A stretch of 64,000 nucleotides of DNA from Mycobacterium sp. JS623. Lineage in GTDB: Bacteria > Actinomycetota > Actinomycetes > Mycobacteriales > Mycobacteriaceae. Of the stretch, positions 1-9,210 are shown piece after piece. The position numbers and the translations under genes are program-made. Below the pieces are notes generated by a model. It ran no database searches, was not told the DNA's origin, and worked only from the letters and a program-made list of their open reading frames with translations. Positions within the stretch are counted from its first letter, which is position 1. Every line of letters begins with the position of its first letter. The stretch is taken from positions 4,340,001-4,404,000 of the forward strand of contig NC_019966.1 in assembly GCF_000328565.1 (NCBI RefSeq), read 5' to 3'.

Positions 1-809
<809 letters not shown>

Positions 810-829
810 TCAGGACCCGTTCGTTTGAG

Positions 830-868
830 TTAATGACGACTAACTCATGGTATGTTAGTCACGATTAA
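830..868. promoter_or_regulatory. TetR-type operator in the accD1-bkaR divergent promoter
   Basis: Two 15-bp arms, 830-844 and 854-868, form an interrupted palindrome. The arms are TTAATGACGACTAAC and GTTAGTCACGATTAA; their outer TTAAT and inner GACTAAC parts are exact inverted matches and only three central bases per arm differ. The element fills most of the 83 bp between the two divergent start codons, where a repressor would block both promoters. Assignment to the adjacent TetR gene rests on position only. Confidence 0.7.
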
Positions 869-892
869 CCGAGTTGTCCACGGGGGGTCCAG

Positions 893-1510
893 ATGGCGGC
901 ACCTGCGACCACGCGGCGCGGCCGGGCGAAATCCGATCGTCGCAGCCAACTGATCGCCGCGGCCGAACGCCTCGTCGCCGAACGGGGTTATCTCGCCGTG
1001 CGCCTCGAGGACATCGGCGCAGCCGCGGGCGTGAGCGGCCCTGCGATCTACCGACACTTCCCCAACAAGGAGGCGTTGCTCGTTGAGCTGCTGGTCGGCA
1101 TCAGCACCCGGCTCCTGGCCGGTGCCACGGCCGTTGTCGAAAAGGCCGCCGACTCTGCGGATGCGTTGGAGGGGCTCATCGACTTCCACTTGGATTTTGC
1201 GCTCGGAGAGTCAGATCTGATCCGCATTCAGGATCGCGATTTGGGTCACCTGCCACCGTCGGCCAAGCGGCAGGTGCGTAAGGCCCAGCGGCAGTACGTC
1301 GAGATCTGGGTCGACGTGCTCCGGCGGTTGGACGACACACTCAGCGAGGCCGACGCCCGGCTGATGGCGCACGCGACATTCGGGTTGTTGAATTCCACAC
1401 CACACAGCGTGAAACCCGGTGGCGCAAAAGCGGCCGAGGCCAGCTCGCGTTCCGTCTTACGGGCAATGACGGTTGCGGCGCTGACCTCGGCCGGTAGTGC
1501 CGGGCGTTAG
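893..1510 (+). CDS. bkaR: TetR-family repressor, BkaR-like (Rv2506 ortholog)
   Basis: A 205-residue TetR regulator. The N-terminal helix-turn-helix spans about residues 20-65 (LEDIGAAAGVSG followed by PAIYRHFPNKEALL); the C-terminal ligand domain shows no catalytic motif. Length, sequence and the position divergent from accD1 and just before the Rv2507-Rv2511 homologs fit the M. tuberculosis Rv2506 gene, known as BkaR, a repressor of branched-chain keto-acid/leucine breakdown genes. The first ATG is used; a longer shadow frame starting at 874 is not. The stop overlaps the convergent small gene by 3 bp. Effector unknown; an acyl-CoA or keto-acid derivative would be expected. Confidence 0.85.
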   Translation: MAAPATTRRGRAKSDRRSQLIAAAERLVAERGYLAVRLEDIGAAAGVSGPAIYRHFPNKEALLVELLVGISTRLLAGATAVVEKAADSADALEGLIDFHLDFALGESDLIRIQDRDLGHLPPSAKRQVRKAQRQYVEIWVDVLRRLDDTLSEADARLMAHATFGLLNSTPHSVKPGGAKAAEASSRSVLRAMTVAALTSAGSAGR

Positions 1511-1662
1511 TACCAGACTCTCCTGCCGCCGACGGGCCGTCCGACGGATCCGAGGATCCAGAACACCGCGCCGATGACAATCAACACAACGCCGATATAG
1601 GTCAGGACCGACATCCCGAACAGCAGCCCGAGGATGAGCAGAATAGCTCCCAGAACAATCAT
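1507..1662 (-). CDS. Small two-helix membrane protein, DUF6131-like
   Basis: A 51-residue protein that is almost entirely hydrophobic: MIVLGAILLILGLLFGMSVL, a short turn, then IGVVLIVIGAVFWILGSVG, ending with a conserved-looking basic tail GRPVGGRRVWY. Two transmembrane segments with the tail inside are predicted. The pattern matches the short actinobacterial DUF6131 proteins, whose function is unknown. An AT-richer leader (around 1663-1700) precedes it. Its TAA overlaps the bkaR TAG by 3 bp. The regular hydrophobic periodicity makes a chance ORF unlikely. Confidence 0.75.
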   Translation of the reverse strand: MIVLGAILLILGLLFGMSVLTYIGVVLIVIGAVFWILGSVGRPVGGRRVWY

Positions 1663-1701
1663 GGCTTACTCCATTTCTTTGAATTATTAACTGCCAGTTG
1701 A

Positions 1702-1911
1702 TTACTGGCTTGGCTCGGGCAGGTTGCAGTTCGTCACCTTCGGATTGACCCCTGCATAGTTCAAAGGACCGACGACAACCGTGAGGGCAATGGTCCCCGC
1801 TGTCGCGCAATTGTTTTCAGAATTTCTGAAGTAATCGCGTTGGTAAGCGGCGAGCACCCCGATCAGCAACCACACGAGCACGATGACGCCGAGAATTCCG
1901 CCACCTCGCAT
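1702..1911 (-). CDS. Small single-pass membrane protein, unknown function
   Basis: Sixty-nine residues. The N-terminus MRGGGILGVIVLVWLLIGVL forms one transmembrane helix or uncleaved signal anchor, followed by a polar tail with two cysteines (NNCATAG and TNCNLPEPSQ) that would lie outside the cytoplasm and could form a disulfide. It is tandem with the DUF6131-like gene, about 39 bp upstream of it on the same strand, so the two may be cotranscribed. No family was recognised. It could be a small envelope-stress or lipid-associated peptide, but nothing in the sequence proves this. Confidence 0.6.
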   Translation of the reverse strand: MRGGGILGVIVLVWLLIGVLAAYQRDYFRNSENNCATAGTIALTVVVGPLNYAGVNPKVTNCNLPEPSQ

Positions 1912-2007
1912 GCTCCGCCTCCATCCGTGTATTGCACCAACTCTGGCGCGCAGCAGCGGTTTACCCGGCGGACAATTTGTCCAAACCTTCGACCAGCTAC
2001 GGATTGA

Positions 2008-3849
2008 TCACGAAATCCGGGCGGGCGCGAACGCCGCGGTGAGCCAGCCGCTCATGGCCCTGACCAGCACAGAGCGGTTCTCGCGTCGGACGATCTCGTG
2101 ACCGTCGTCGTCGAAGACGAGCAGTTCGGCGCTGCGGCCAAGCGCACGCAACGCGTCGTACATTTGCTGCGATTCGGTGGGCGGAACATTGGTGTCGTTC
2201 AGGCCATGCACGAGCAGAAGCGGCGCGGTCAACGCGTGCGCGCGCAGCAGTGGCGACAAGCGGTCGAGCAGGTCGCGGTCGCCGACCGGATGGCCGTACT
2301 TCGAGTGGGCGGCTGCGGCGATCCACGGTTCGGTGGTGCGGTACCAGGTGTTCAAGTCGCTCATCCCGCAGATGCTGATTCCGGCGGCAAACAGGTCGGG
2401 ATGAAAGGTGAGTGCCGCCTGGGTGAGGTATCCGCCGTACGACCACCCGCAGCAGGCGATGCGATCACCGGGGGCGACGCCGGACTCGATGAGATAGCGT
2501 GTCGCGTCGGCGACGTCGTCGATGGCCGCGAAGCGCCGCTCCTTGTCGTCGGCGTGCATGAACGCCCGGCCGAATCCACCGGAACCGCGCACGTTCGGAA
2601 GAAACACGGCGATGCCCAATTCCAACAGCGGCGGGAAGAACTCGTTGTAGCCGGGCCTGCCCTGCCCTTCCGGGCCGCCGTGCAGGAAGATCATCGCGCC
2701 GATCGGATCGATGCCATCCGGTGGGCGGAACAACCAACCGCTGAACTCCAGCCCGTCGCGCGCGGTCATGACCTCGAGCGTCGGGTCGGCGGCGACGGGC
2801 CCGCTGCTTGGCTCCCTGTCCACAGGCTCCCATTCGCGGGTGCGCGGGTCGACCAGCTCGACCGTCGGCGGCATCGACGGGCCCTCCACCGTCATCGCGA
2901 GCATCGACCCGCCGGCGCTGATGCTCAACTCGCTGGCCACCATGCCGGGCAGTGGAATCGGCTCGTGCAGCGTGTTGTCCGCGAGCTCGAGGATCTGTAA
3001 TTCGCTGGCGCCGTTGATGTTCCATAACATCGCGACCGTCGACAGATCGTCACTGACGGTGAAATCGTCGAGTTCGTATCCAGGCCTCTCGGCAAGCACC
3101 TGATAGGACACGCCGTCGGGGATCGCGGTGACCTCCAGCAGCCGGGCGTGCTCGGCGCCGTTCTCGCTGCGGATCAAGGCACGCACATATCCTTCTGCGC
3201 TGTTGACTCCGTAGGTCTTGGCCGGGTGGTAGAGCTCGGTGAGTTCACCCTCCAGCCCCGCCCGCAGTCGGCGCGGGTGGTGGTCGTCGAGAATGATCCC
3301 TGCATCGGTGGTCGATCCGGGATCATATGGCAGCAAAGCGATTTCGGTCAGGCCGCGAAGCATGATCAGATCGCGGTAGCCGCGCGGGCCGACCCGCACC
3401 AGCGACGCGCCCGCCCACGCGTCGACCAGCCTGCCGCCCGAGCGGCGGTCGAGCACGACGGTGCTGCCGTCAGCCGGATCGATCAGACATGAGCTGCCGA
3501 TGCCGTCTTCGCCGGTGAGGATCGCGGCGACTTGTGTTCCGTCCCAAGCGATCAGCTCAGCGGTGCCTTCCTGCATTCCGGCGGGCCAGCGGTCGATGCG
3601 ACGTGCGTCGCGGTCGTCGGGATCGGTTGTCACTACCCAGATCTGGCTTCGGGTGGCACCGTCGGGTGCGACCTCGCATGCCAGCCAGTGGCCGTCGGCG
3701 GAATGCAGCACGCGGGTGACGGCGCCCTCGACGGGCAACTCGACGTCGCGCGACGAACTCGCCCGCCAACCGCGCAAGAACCGCTGCACGGCTCGCGGGA
3801 AGCCGCCGTCGTCGACAAGGTGGGCGAATGCGGTCGCGTCCGGCGACAT
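2008..3849 (-). CDS. S9-family serine peptidase (prolyl-oligopeptidase / acylaminoacyl-peptidase type)
   Basis: About 613 residues with a beta-propeller-like N-terminal half (about residues 1-370) and a C-terminal alpha/beta-hydrolase domain. The catalytic serine sits in CCGWSYGGYLTQAALTFHPD, the acid in VHGLNDTNVP and the histidine in DDDGHEIVRRENR; HGGPEGQGRPG supplies the oxyanion region. No signal peptide is visible, so it is cytosolic. It is last of three minus-strand genes, 40 bp after the amidotransferase. In NAGGN-type clusters a hydrolase (there of M42 type) accompanies the synthetase and amidotransferase; here an S9 enzyme would take that role, releasing amino acids from the peptide product. 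The start ATG at 3849 was chosen; a GTG at 3885 is possible. Family sure, substrate inferred. Confidence 0.88.
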   Translation of the reverse strand: MSPDATAFAHLVDDGGFPRAVQRFLRGWRASSSRDVELPVEGAVTRVLHSADGHWLACEVAPDGATRSQIWVVTTDPDDRDARRIDRWPAGMQEGTAELIAWDGTQVAAILTGEDGIGSSCLIDPADGSTVVLDRRSGGRLVDAWAGASLVRVGPRGYRDLIMLRGLTEIALLPYDPGSTTDAGIILDDHHPRRLRAGLEGELTELYHPAKTYGVNSAEGYVRALIRSENGAEHARLLEVTAIPDGVSYQVLAERPGYELDDFTVSDDLSTVAMLWNINGASELQILELADNTLHEPIPLPGMVASELSISAGGSMLAMTVEGPSMPPTVELVDPRTREWEPVDREPSSGPVAADPTLEVMTARDGLEFSGWLFRPPDGIDPIGAMIFLHGGPEGQGRPGYNEFFPPLLELGIAVFLPNVRGSGGFGRAFMHADDKERRFAAIDDVADATRYLIESGVAPGDRIACCGWSYGGYLTQAALTFHPDLFAAGISICGMSDLNTWYRTTEPWIAAAAHSKYGHPVGDRDLLDRLSPLLRAHALTAPLLLVHGLNDTNVPPTESQQMYDALRALGRSAELLVFDDDGHEIVRRENRSVLVRAMSGWLTAAFAPARIS

Positions 3850-3889
3850 CGATGCTCCGTAGACCCGACGGACCTGCGCTCCCACGAGA

Positions 3890-5674
3890 CTAATTTTCCA
3901 TACTCTGCAACCACATTTCGAGCACGGCAAGTTGCCAGAGCGCGTTGGCGCCGAGCGTCGTACGCGTGTCGTTCGGGGCGGCGAGCAGCGCGTCGACGGT
4001 TTCCCTGCGATACAGACCGCGGGTCCGGGCGGCGTTGTTGGTCAGCGCGTCGCGGACCATGTCCAGCACGTCGCCGTGCAAGTGCCGGATGCCGGGGACC
4101 GGGAAGTATCCCTTGGTACGGTCGATCACCTCGGCGGGCAGCAGCGCCCGCGACGCGTCCTTAAGCACACCCTTGCCGCCCGATGCCAGCTTCAGCTCGG
4201 CCGGACAGCTGGCAGCCAGCTCGACGAAGTCGTGGTCGAGGAACGGCACCCGGGCCTCCAGGCCCCACGCCATCGTCATGTTGTCCACCCGCTTGACGGG
4301 GTCGTCGACAAGCATCACTTGGGTGTCGATCCGCAGCGCTGCGTCCACCGCGGTCTCGGCGCCCGGCGCGAACTGGTGTGTCATGACGAACTGCCGACTC
4401 GGGTCTTCGTCGGCAATCGCGAACTCTGGAGCATAAATTGCCAGCACGTCGGAGTGGCCGCGGTCGAAGAATACCTTCGCGTACGCCTCGGAGGTCTGAT
4501 CGCGGGCCACGTTGGCCAGGGGCGGGTACCAGTCGTAGCCGGCCAGGATCTCGTCGGCGCCCTGGCCGGACTGCACCACCTTGACCGACTTGCTCACCTC
4601 CTGTGACAGGAGATAAAACGCGACGCAGTCGTGACTGACCATCGGTTCACTCATCGCTGCAATGGTTTTCGGTACCGCAGGCAGCAGCCGCGAGTTGTCG
4701 ATATGAATGCGGTGGTGGTCGGTATCGAAAGTCGTTGCAATCAGGTCGGAGTAGAAATACTCGTCCCCGGACTCGTCCCCCACCGAGTCGAATCCTATGG
4801 AATAGGTGGCCAGACCGTGCTGGCCATGCTCGGCCAGCAGCGCTACCACGATCGACGAGTCGATGCCGCCGGACAGCAGGACGCCGACCGGAACGTCGGC
4901 GACCATCCGCCGTTCCACCGCCGTGCGCAGCGCGTCCATCAGCGCCTCCTGCCAGTCGCGCGGGGTCCAGGACACCCGCGCCGGGTCGCGCTCGAAAACC
5001 GGTCTCCAATAGACGGTGTCTGACTGTGTGCCATCCGGGTGGATCACCCGTACGGTCGCCGGCGGCACCTTTCGCACGCCGCGATAGATGGTGCGCGGAG
5101 CAGGCACCACCGAGTGAAAGCTCATGTAGTGGTGCAGCGCGTGCCGGTCGAGCTCCGTGTCGACGTCGCCGGCGTCGAGCAGGGCGCGCACGGTCGAGGC
5201 GAAACGCAGCCGTCCCGGCGTTTCGGCCACATACAGCGGCTTGATGCCGAGCCGATCGCGCGCGAGTGTAACGACGCCGGTTTCGCGCTCGGCGATCGCG
5301 AATGCGAACATGCCCTTGAAGTGATCGACGCAGTCGGTCCCCCACCGGTGGAACGCCTTTATCACCACTTCGCTATCAGAACTCGAAAAGAATTGGTAGC
5401 CAGTGGCTTCCAATTCGTTGCGCAGATCCCTGTAGTTGTAGATACAGCCGTTGAAGACCAAGGTCAGCCCGAGGCCGCTGTCCACCATTGGCTGGGCGCC
5501 GCGGGCGGACAGGTCGATGATCGACAGTCGTCGGTGTCCGAGCGCGACGGGTCCGTGCGCCAAGACGCCGTCGAAATCGGGGCCGCGCGAGACCATGGCA
5601 CCGGTCATCCGAGTCACCGCCGCCACGTCAGCAGACCGTCCGTCGAAGCGGATTTCTCCGCAGATGCCGCACAT
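3890..5674 (-). CDS. Asparagine-synthase-fold glutamine amidotransferase, NAGGN amidotransferase-like
   Basis: A 594-residue class II glutamine amidotransferase. Cys2 (MCGICGEIRFDG) is the glutaminase nucleophile after Met removal; the ammonia-acceptor synthetase domain carries the ATP pyrophosphatase loop LLSGGIDSS near residue 266. The motif FNGCIYNYRDLR differs from the usual NGEIYN of AsnB and, with the opening GEIRFDG and HHYMSFHSVVPAPRTIYRG, recalls the 'trio' amidotransferases that convert N-acetylglutaminylglutamine to its amide. It would adenylate a carboxylate and replace it with an amide using glutamine ammonia. It lies 15 bp downstream of the ligase gene and 40 bp upstream of the peptidase gene, clearly one operon. 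The acceptor here is inferred, not shown; asparagine synthesis proper is less likely. Confidence 0.85.
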   Translation of the reverse strand: MCGICGEIRFDGRSADVAAVTRMTGAMVSRGPDFDGVLAHGPVALGHRRLSIIDLSARGAQPMVDSGLGLTLVFNGCIYNYRDLRNELEATGYQFFSSSDSEVVIKAFHRWGTDCVDHFKGMFAFAIAERETGVVTLARDRLGIKPLYVAETPGRLRFASTVRALLDAGDVDTELDRHALHHYMSFHSVVPAPRTIYRGVRKVPPATVRVIHPDGTQSDTVYWRPVFERDPARVSWTPRDWQEALMDALRTAVERRMVADVPVGVLLSGGIDSSIVVALLAEHGQHGLATYSIGFDSVGDESGDEYFYSDLIATTFDTDHHRIHIDNSRLLPAVPKTIAAMSEPMVSHDCVAFYLLSQEVSKSVKVVQSGQGADEILAGYDWYPPLANVARDQTSEAYAKVFFDRGHSDVLAIYAPEFAIADEDPSRQFVMTHQFAPGAETAVDAALRIDTQVMLVDDPVKRVDNMTMAWGLEARVPFLDHDFVELAASCPAELKLASGGKGVLKDASRALLPAEVIDRTKGYFPVPGIRHLHGDVLDMVRDALTNNAARTRGLYRRETVDALLAAPNDTRTTLGANALWQLAVLEMWLQSMEN

Positions 5675-5689
5675 GTTGCCTTCCGTTCC

Positions 5690-8299
5690 CTACGGCGCCG
5701 CTTGGTCGTGTTGGCCACCAGTCAAGATCCAGGTGTCCTTGCTGCCGCCGCCCGAGGATGAGTTCACGATGCGAGATCCGCGCGCCGCCACCCGGGTCAG
5801 CCCCGCGGGCATGACGTGTGCCGTAACCGTATCGTCGGACCCCGGCCGCAGGTGCACGAACGCCCGCAGGTCGACGTGATGCGGATACATCCCCTCGCCG
5901 TCGAATGTCGGGTGGGTGGACAACGCCACGGTCTCCTGCGCTATGTAGCGTTCGGGCTGGTTCTGCAGTTCACGCCGGCGGACTTCGAGTGCCTCACCGG
6001 AGGCCTCCGGCCCGATCACCACGCCGGTGCCACCGTGCCCGTCGATCGGCTTGACCACGAGGTCGGCGAGGTTGTCCAGCACGTAGTCGCGCTGGGTCCG
6101 TTCGGCACAGATCCAGGTCGGCACTTGGGCCAGCGCCGGTGTTTCGCCTAGGTAATACTGGATCATCGTCGGCACGTAGGCGTAGATGGCCTTGTCGTCG
6201 GCGACGCCGTTGCCCAGCGCGTTGGCGATGGTCAGCGTCCCGTTGGTGACCGCCTCGAGAACACCGGGCCGCAACGCGCTGGCGTCGTATCCGGTGGACG
6301 ACAGCAGCATGTCCTCGTCCATCCGGACGTACAGCACGTCGACAGGGTGAACGTCAGAACCAAAGTGGCGGAACAGTTTCCCGTCGCGGACCGACAGATC
6401 CGAGGTCTGCACAAGCGCGATGCCCAGCTCTTCGGCCAGGAAAGTGTGCTCGAACCAGGCAGAGTCTTCCCAGCCAGAGGACAACAGCGCCACCGACGGC
6501 TCGATCCCGGCCTGCGGCGGCGCCGCGGCGCGCAAGGTCTCCAGCAGCATCGACGGCACCTGGTCCACGTCGCCGAGCTCGGCGGGCCGCTCCAGTTCGG
6601 GCAGGTGCTTGGTGAGCAGCCGCCGGTTCGCGATCGCGTATGCGGTGCCGGAGGGGATACGAAGGTTGTCTTCGAGCACCATCCAGTTGCCGGCCCTGTC
6701 GCAAACCAGGTCGGTGCCGCTGATGTGGGCGCGGACCAGGTCGCGCGACAGCCGGCCCGTCGAACGGAATCCGGGTGCGCGGTCCAGCGTGTGCATCCCG
6801 ATGACACCGTCGGCGACGATGGCCTGCTCGGAGTAGATGTCACGCAGGAACGCGTTGAGCGCCTTGGCTCGCTGACCCAGACCCGCGGTGAGTTCTGCCC
6901 ACTCGTCGGCAGCGACCAACCTCGGCATCAGGTCGAGCGGGAACACCTGGGCGCGGTTCTGGCCGCTGACTCTGAACGTGATGCTCTCGGCGCGCTGGTC
7001 CTGCTCAATGTCGCCCTCTCGGGATCGCAACACCGCGACCCCGAGGTCGGCGACGGCATGCAGGATCTTTTCGTAGCGGGGCCGGGGCCGCCCGGTGGGT
7101 TCGACGGCCTCGTCGTAGCTGACCGCGGCGGCCCTGTCGGCTGGATCCTGCTCGCGGTCGGGTTGGTAGCCGAACAGCAGTGTGGGGTCTTCGATTACGG
7201 CCGTCGTGTTCGGCCCGGTGCCCGCGGTTTCGGCGATCAGCTGGTCGACAACGTCGGTTAGCCGGCCGCGGCGACGCAAAGCCCGTCGCTGACGAGCCGC
7301 CGACGTGCCAGCGAAAAGCACCTGCCGGGTCAGCTCGACGAGCATCTGCCAGTCTCCTGCCGCCTCCAGTTGCGGACGCAGCGACCGAACGAGTTCGGTG
7401 ACGACGTCTCCGGCGGGTCGACTGACCGGACCGTCGATGTCGACCAGCTTGCCCTCCAGACCCGAGCGCGCCGCCCGCCACAGCGCCGCGCGGCCCAGCG
7501 GCGGCGAAACCTCGACGGCGGGGACGCCCGCCCGGAGCCCCTCCGCCTCGCGTTCGACCAAAGCCCGGAACAGCCCCGCGATCAGCACGATGGTGTCCAC
7601 GGACGGGCAGCTGTCGCACACACGCAGTTCCAGCGTGGGAGCGGCGACGGCCGGACGCACGTCGAAGTACACCATCCCGGCGTCCGTGATTGCTCCGCTT
7701 GCCACCAGCTCTGCCACGAGTTTGTCGTATTCGGCGGCTGAGAACACGGGCGCGGCCAGCCCCGTCGTCGGCCAGCGCTGCCACACCAAGGTTCGCACGC
7801 TGGAATATCCGGTGTCGGAGCCGTCGGACCAAAATGGCGAACTGGCGGACAGCGCCAGCAGTGTCGGCACATACGCAGACACCCGGTTGGCCAGGACGAC
7901 CGACTCGTCGCGGTCGGCAACGCCGACGTGCACCTGGGTGCCGCAGATGAGTTGTTCGCGGGCCAGCAGCTGGTAATCGGCGAGCATCTGCCGGTAGCGG
8001 GCGGTCTGCGTGACCTGAATTTCGGCGGGAACCGACAGCGGCACCGCCCCGGCGGCGACCACGCCCATGCCGAGTTTGGAGGCGGCTTCAACAAGCACCT
8101 TGCGGTGGCCCTGGAGATCGGCGCGCAGCCCGTCGAGGGTATCGACCACGCCGCTGTTCATTTCGATTACGCAGCGCTGCAACTCGGCGACGTAACTGTC
8201 GGACAACTCACCGAGCAGCTCAGGCGCGCGGGCCGTCAGCCGTCTGGTCTTGAGGTCGACGAGATGGAACTCCTCCTCGACACCCATCGTTCGCGGCAT
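5690..8299 (-). CDS. GCS2-type carboxylate-amine ligase fused to circularly permuted ATP-grasp
   Basis: An 869-residue two-domain ligase. Residues 1 to ~370 are a YbdK/GCS2 glutamate-cysteine-ligase-like domain (MGVEEEFHLVDLKTRR; GTQVHVGVADRDESV; ELRVCDSCPSVDTI). Residues ~410-869 are a circularly permuted type-2 ATP-grasp ligase, with VFPLDLMPRLVAADEW, MVLEDNLRIPSGTAYA, VVKPIDGHGGTGVVIG and the terminal RIVNSSSGGGSKDTW. Both domains form amide bonds with ATP, so one chain could make two successive peptide bonds. It is first of the three-gene operon. GAGG on the minus strand lies about 5 nt before the ATG. M. tuberculosis has a separate stand-alone YbdK homolog elsewhere (Rv0433); the fusion here is distinct. 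Substrates are unknown; glutamate or glutamine are the natural guesses. Confidence 0.88.
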   Translation of the reverse strand: MPRTMGVEEEFHLVDLKTRRLTARAPELLGELSDSYVAELQRCVIEMNSGVVDTLDGLRADLQGHRKVLVEAASKLGMGVVAAGAVPLSVPAEIQVTQTARYRQMLADYQLLAREQLICGTQVHVGVADRDESVVLANRVSAYVPTLLALSASSPFWSDGSDTGYSSVRTLVWQRWPTTGLAAPVFSAAEYDKLVAELVASGAITDAGMVYFDVRPAVAAPTLELRVCDSCPSVDTIVLIAGLFRALVEREAEGLRAGVPAVEVSPPLGRAALWRAARSGLEGKLVDIDGPVSRPAGDVVTELVRSLRPQLEAAGDWQMLVELTRQVLFAGTSAARQRRALRRRGRLTDVVDQLIAETAGTGPNTTAVIEDPTLLFGYQPDREQDPADRAAAVSYDEAVEPTGRPRPRYEKILHAVADLGVAVLRSREGDIEQDQRAESITFRVSGQNRAQVFPLDLMPRLVAADEWAELTAGLGQRAKALNAFLRDIYSEQAIVADGVIGMHTLDRAPGFRSTGRLSRDLVRAHISGTDLVCDRAGNWMVLEDNLRIPSGTAYAIANRRLLTKHLPELERPAELGDVDQVPSMLLETLRAAAPPQAGIEPSVALLSSGWEDSAWFEHTFLAEELGIALVQTSDLSVRDGKLFRHFGSDVHPVDVLYVRMDEDMLLSSTGYDASALRPGVLEAVTNGTLTIANALGNGVADDKAIYAYVPTMIQYYLGETPALAQVPTWICAERTQRDYVLDNLADLVVKPIDGHGGTGVVIGPEASGEALEVRRRELQNQPERYIAQETVALSTHPTFDGEGMYPHHVDLRAFVHLRPGSDDTVTAHVMPAGLTRVAARGSRIVNSSSGGGSKDTWILTGGQHDQAAP

Positions 8300-8460
8300 G
8301 AGGCCTCACACTTCGCCACCGTAATTGACGCGTAGTTACATCAGTGTTAACCCTGCTTGCTACCGGTAAACCGGCGCGGCTGGCTCTTTCGGCAGAATAG
8401 GCCGTCGCGACCAAAACCGTTCAACGAGCTGCACAGGTACCCTGCAGCCATGAGGTGGGA

Positions 8461-9210
8461 ATGACCGATTCACCGCGCCGCGACGGGCCCGAACCCTTCG
8501 GTAGCAGCTATCCCGGATATACCGATCCGGCGTATGCGAGCCAGGCGCCCTACGGCCCCACCTATCAGGCACCGGCCGTTCCGGCACCGACCGAGCAGCT
8601 GCCCGCCTACTCCCCGTATGGCTACGACCCGTACGCCACCGGGCAGTACGGCGCTGGAGGTCAGCCGCCGCACCCACCCGAGCCCGAGGGCCCTAAGTCA
8701 CCGCGCTGGCTGTGGATAGTCGCGGGCGTGTCGATCCTGACGGTGATCGGCCTGGTGATCGCGCTGGTGATCGTGAACAGCTCCAAGCAGGAGACCGTCG
8801 TCGCGCCGCTGCCGTCGCTGCCCGAGCCGACGTCGACCAGGCCCACGCCAACGACACCGCGGCCGACCATCCCCGTCTTCCCGTTGCCGACGCTGCCGAG
8901 CATCCCGTCGACAACGGGTCCGTCCACGCCGGCCACGCCGGGCGCCACCGAAACAGTCGCCTACAACGTGTCCGGCGACGGTCGGGCCATCAACATCACC
9001 TATGTCGACACCGGCGGGGTGTTGCAGACCGAGTTCAACGTGATGCTGCCGTGGAGCAAGGAGGTCCAGTTGAGTCAGCCGGCCAAGGACTCCGCCAGCG
9101 TCAGCATCATCAACGTCGGCCGCGAAGTGAGCTGCTCGATCTCCGTCAACGGCGTGCAAGTGCAGCAGCGCACCGGCGCAGGCCTGACAATTTGCACCGC
9201 GGCCGGCTAG
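8461..9210 (+). CDS. Proline-rich membrane protein with MmpS-like exported domain (Rv2507 homolog)
   Basis: About 248 residues in three parts: a cytoplasmic Pro/Tyr/Gly-rich N-terminus (about 1-75, with repeats such as YGYDPYATGQYGAGG), one transmembrane helix (WLWIVAGVSILTVIGLVIAL), then a Thr/Pro-rich linker and an exported beta domain (TVAYNVSGDGRAINITYVDT through ISVNGVQVQQRTGAGLTIC) resembling MmpS accessory domains. A GAGG at 8452-8455 lies 5 nt before the ATG at 8461, so this start is preferred over the GTG at 8455. Position after the bkaR region and before the Rv2508c-type transporter matches Rv2507. It meets its convergent neighbour at a shared CTAG. An envelope role is inferred. Confidence 0.75.
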   Translation: MTDSPRRDGPEPFGSSYPGYTDPAYASQAPYGPTYQAPAVPAPTEQLPAYSPYGYDPYATGQYGAGGQPPHPPEPEGPKSPRWLWIVAGVSILTVIGLVIALVIVNSSKQETVVAPLPSLPEPTSTRPTPTTPRPTIPVFPLPTLPSIPSTTGPSTPATPGATETVAYNVSGDGRAINITYVDTGGVLQTEFNVMLPWSKEVQLSQPAKDSASVSIINVGREVSCSISVNGVQVQQRTGAGLTICTAAG

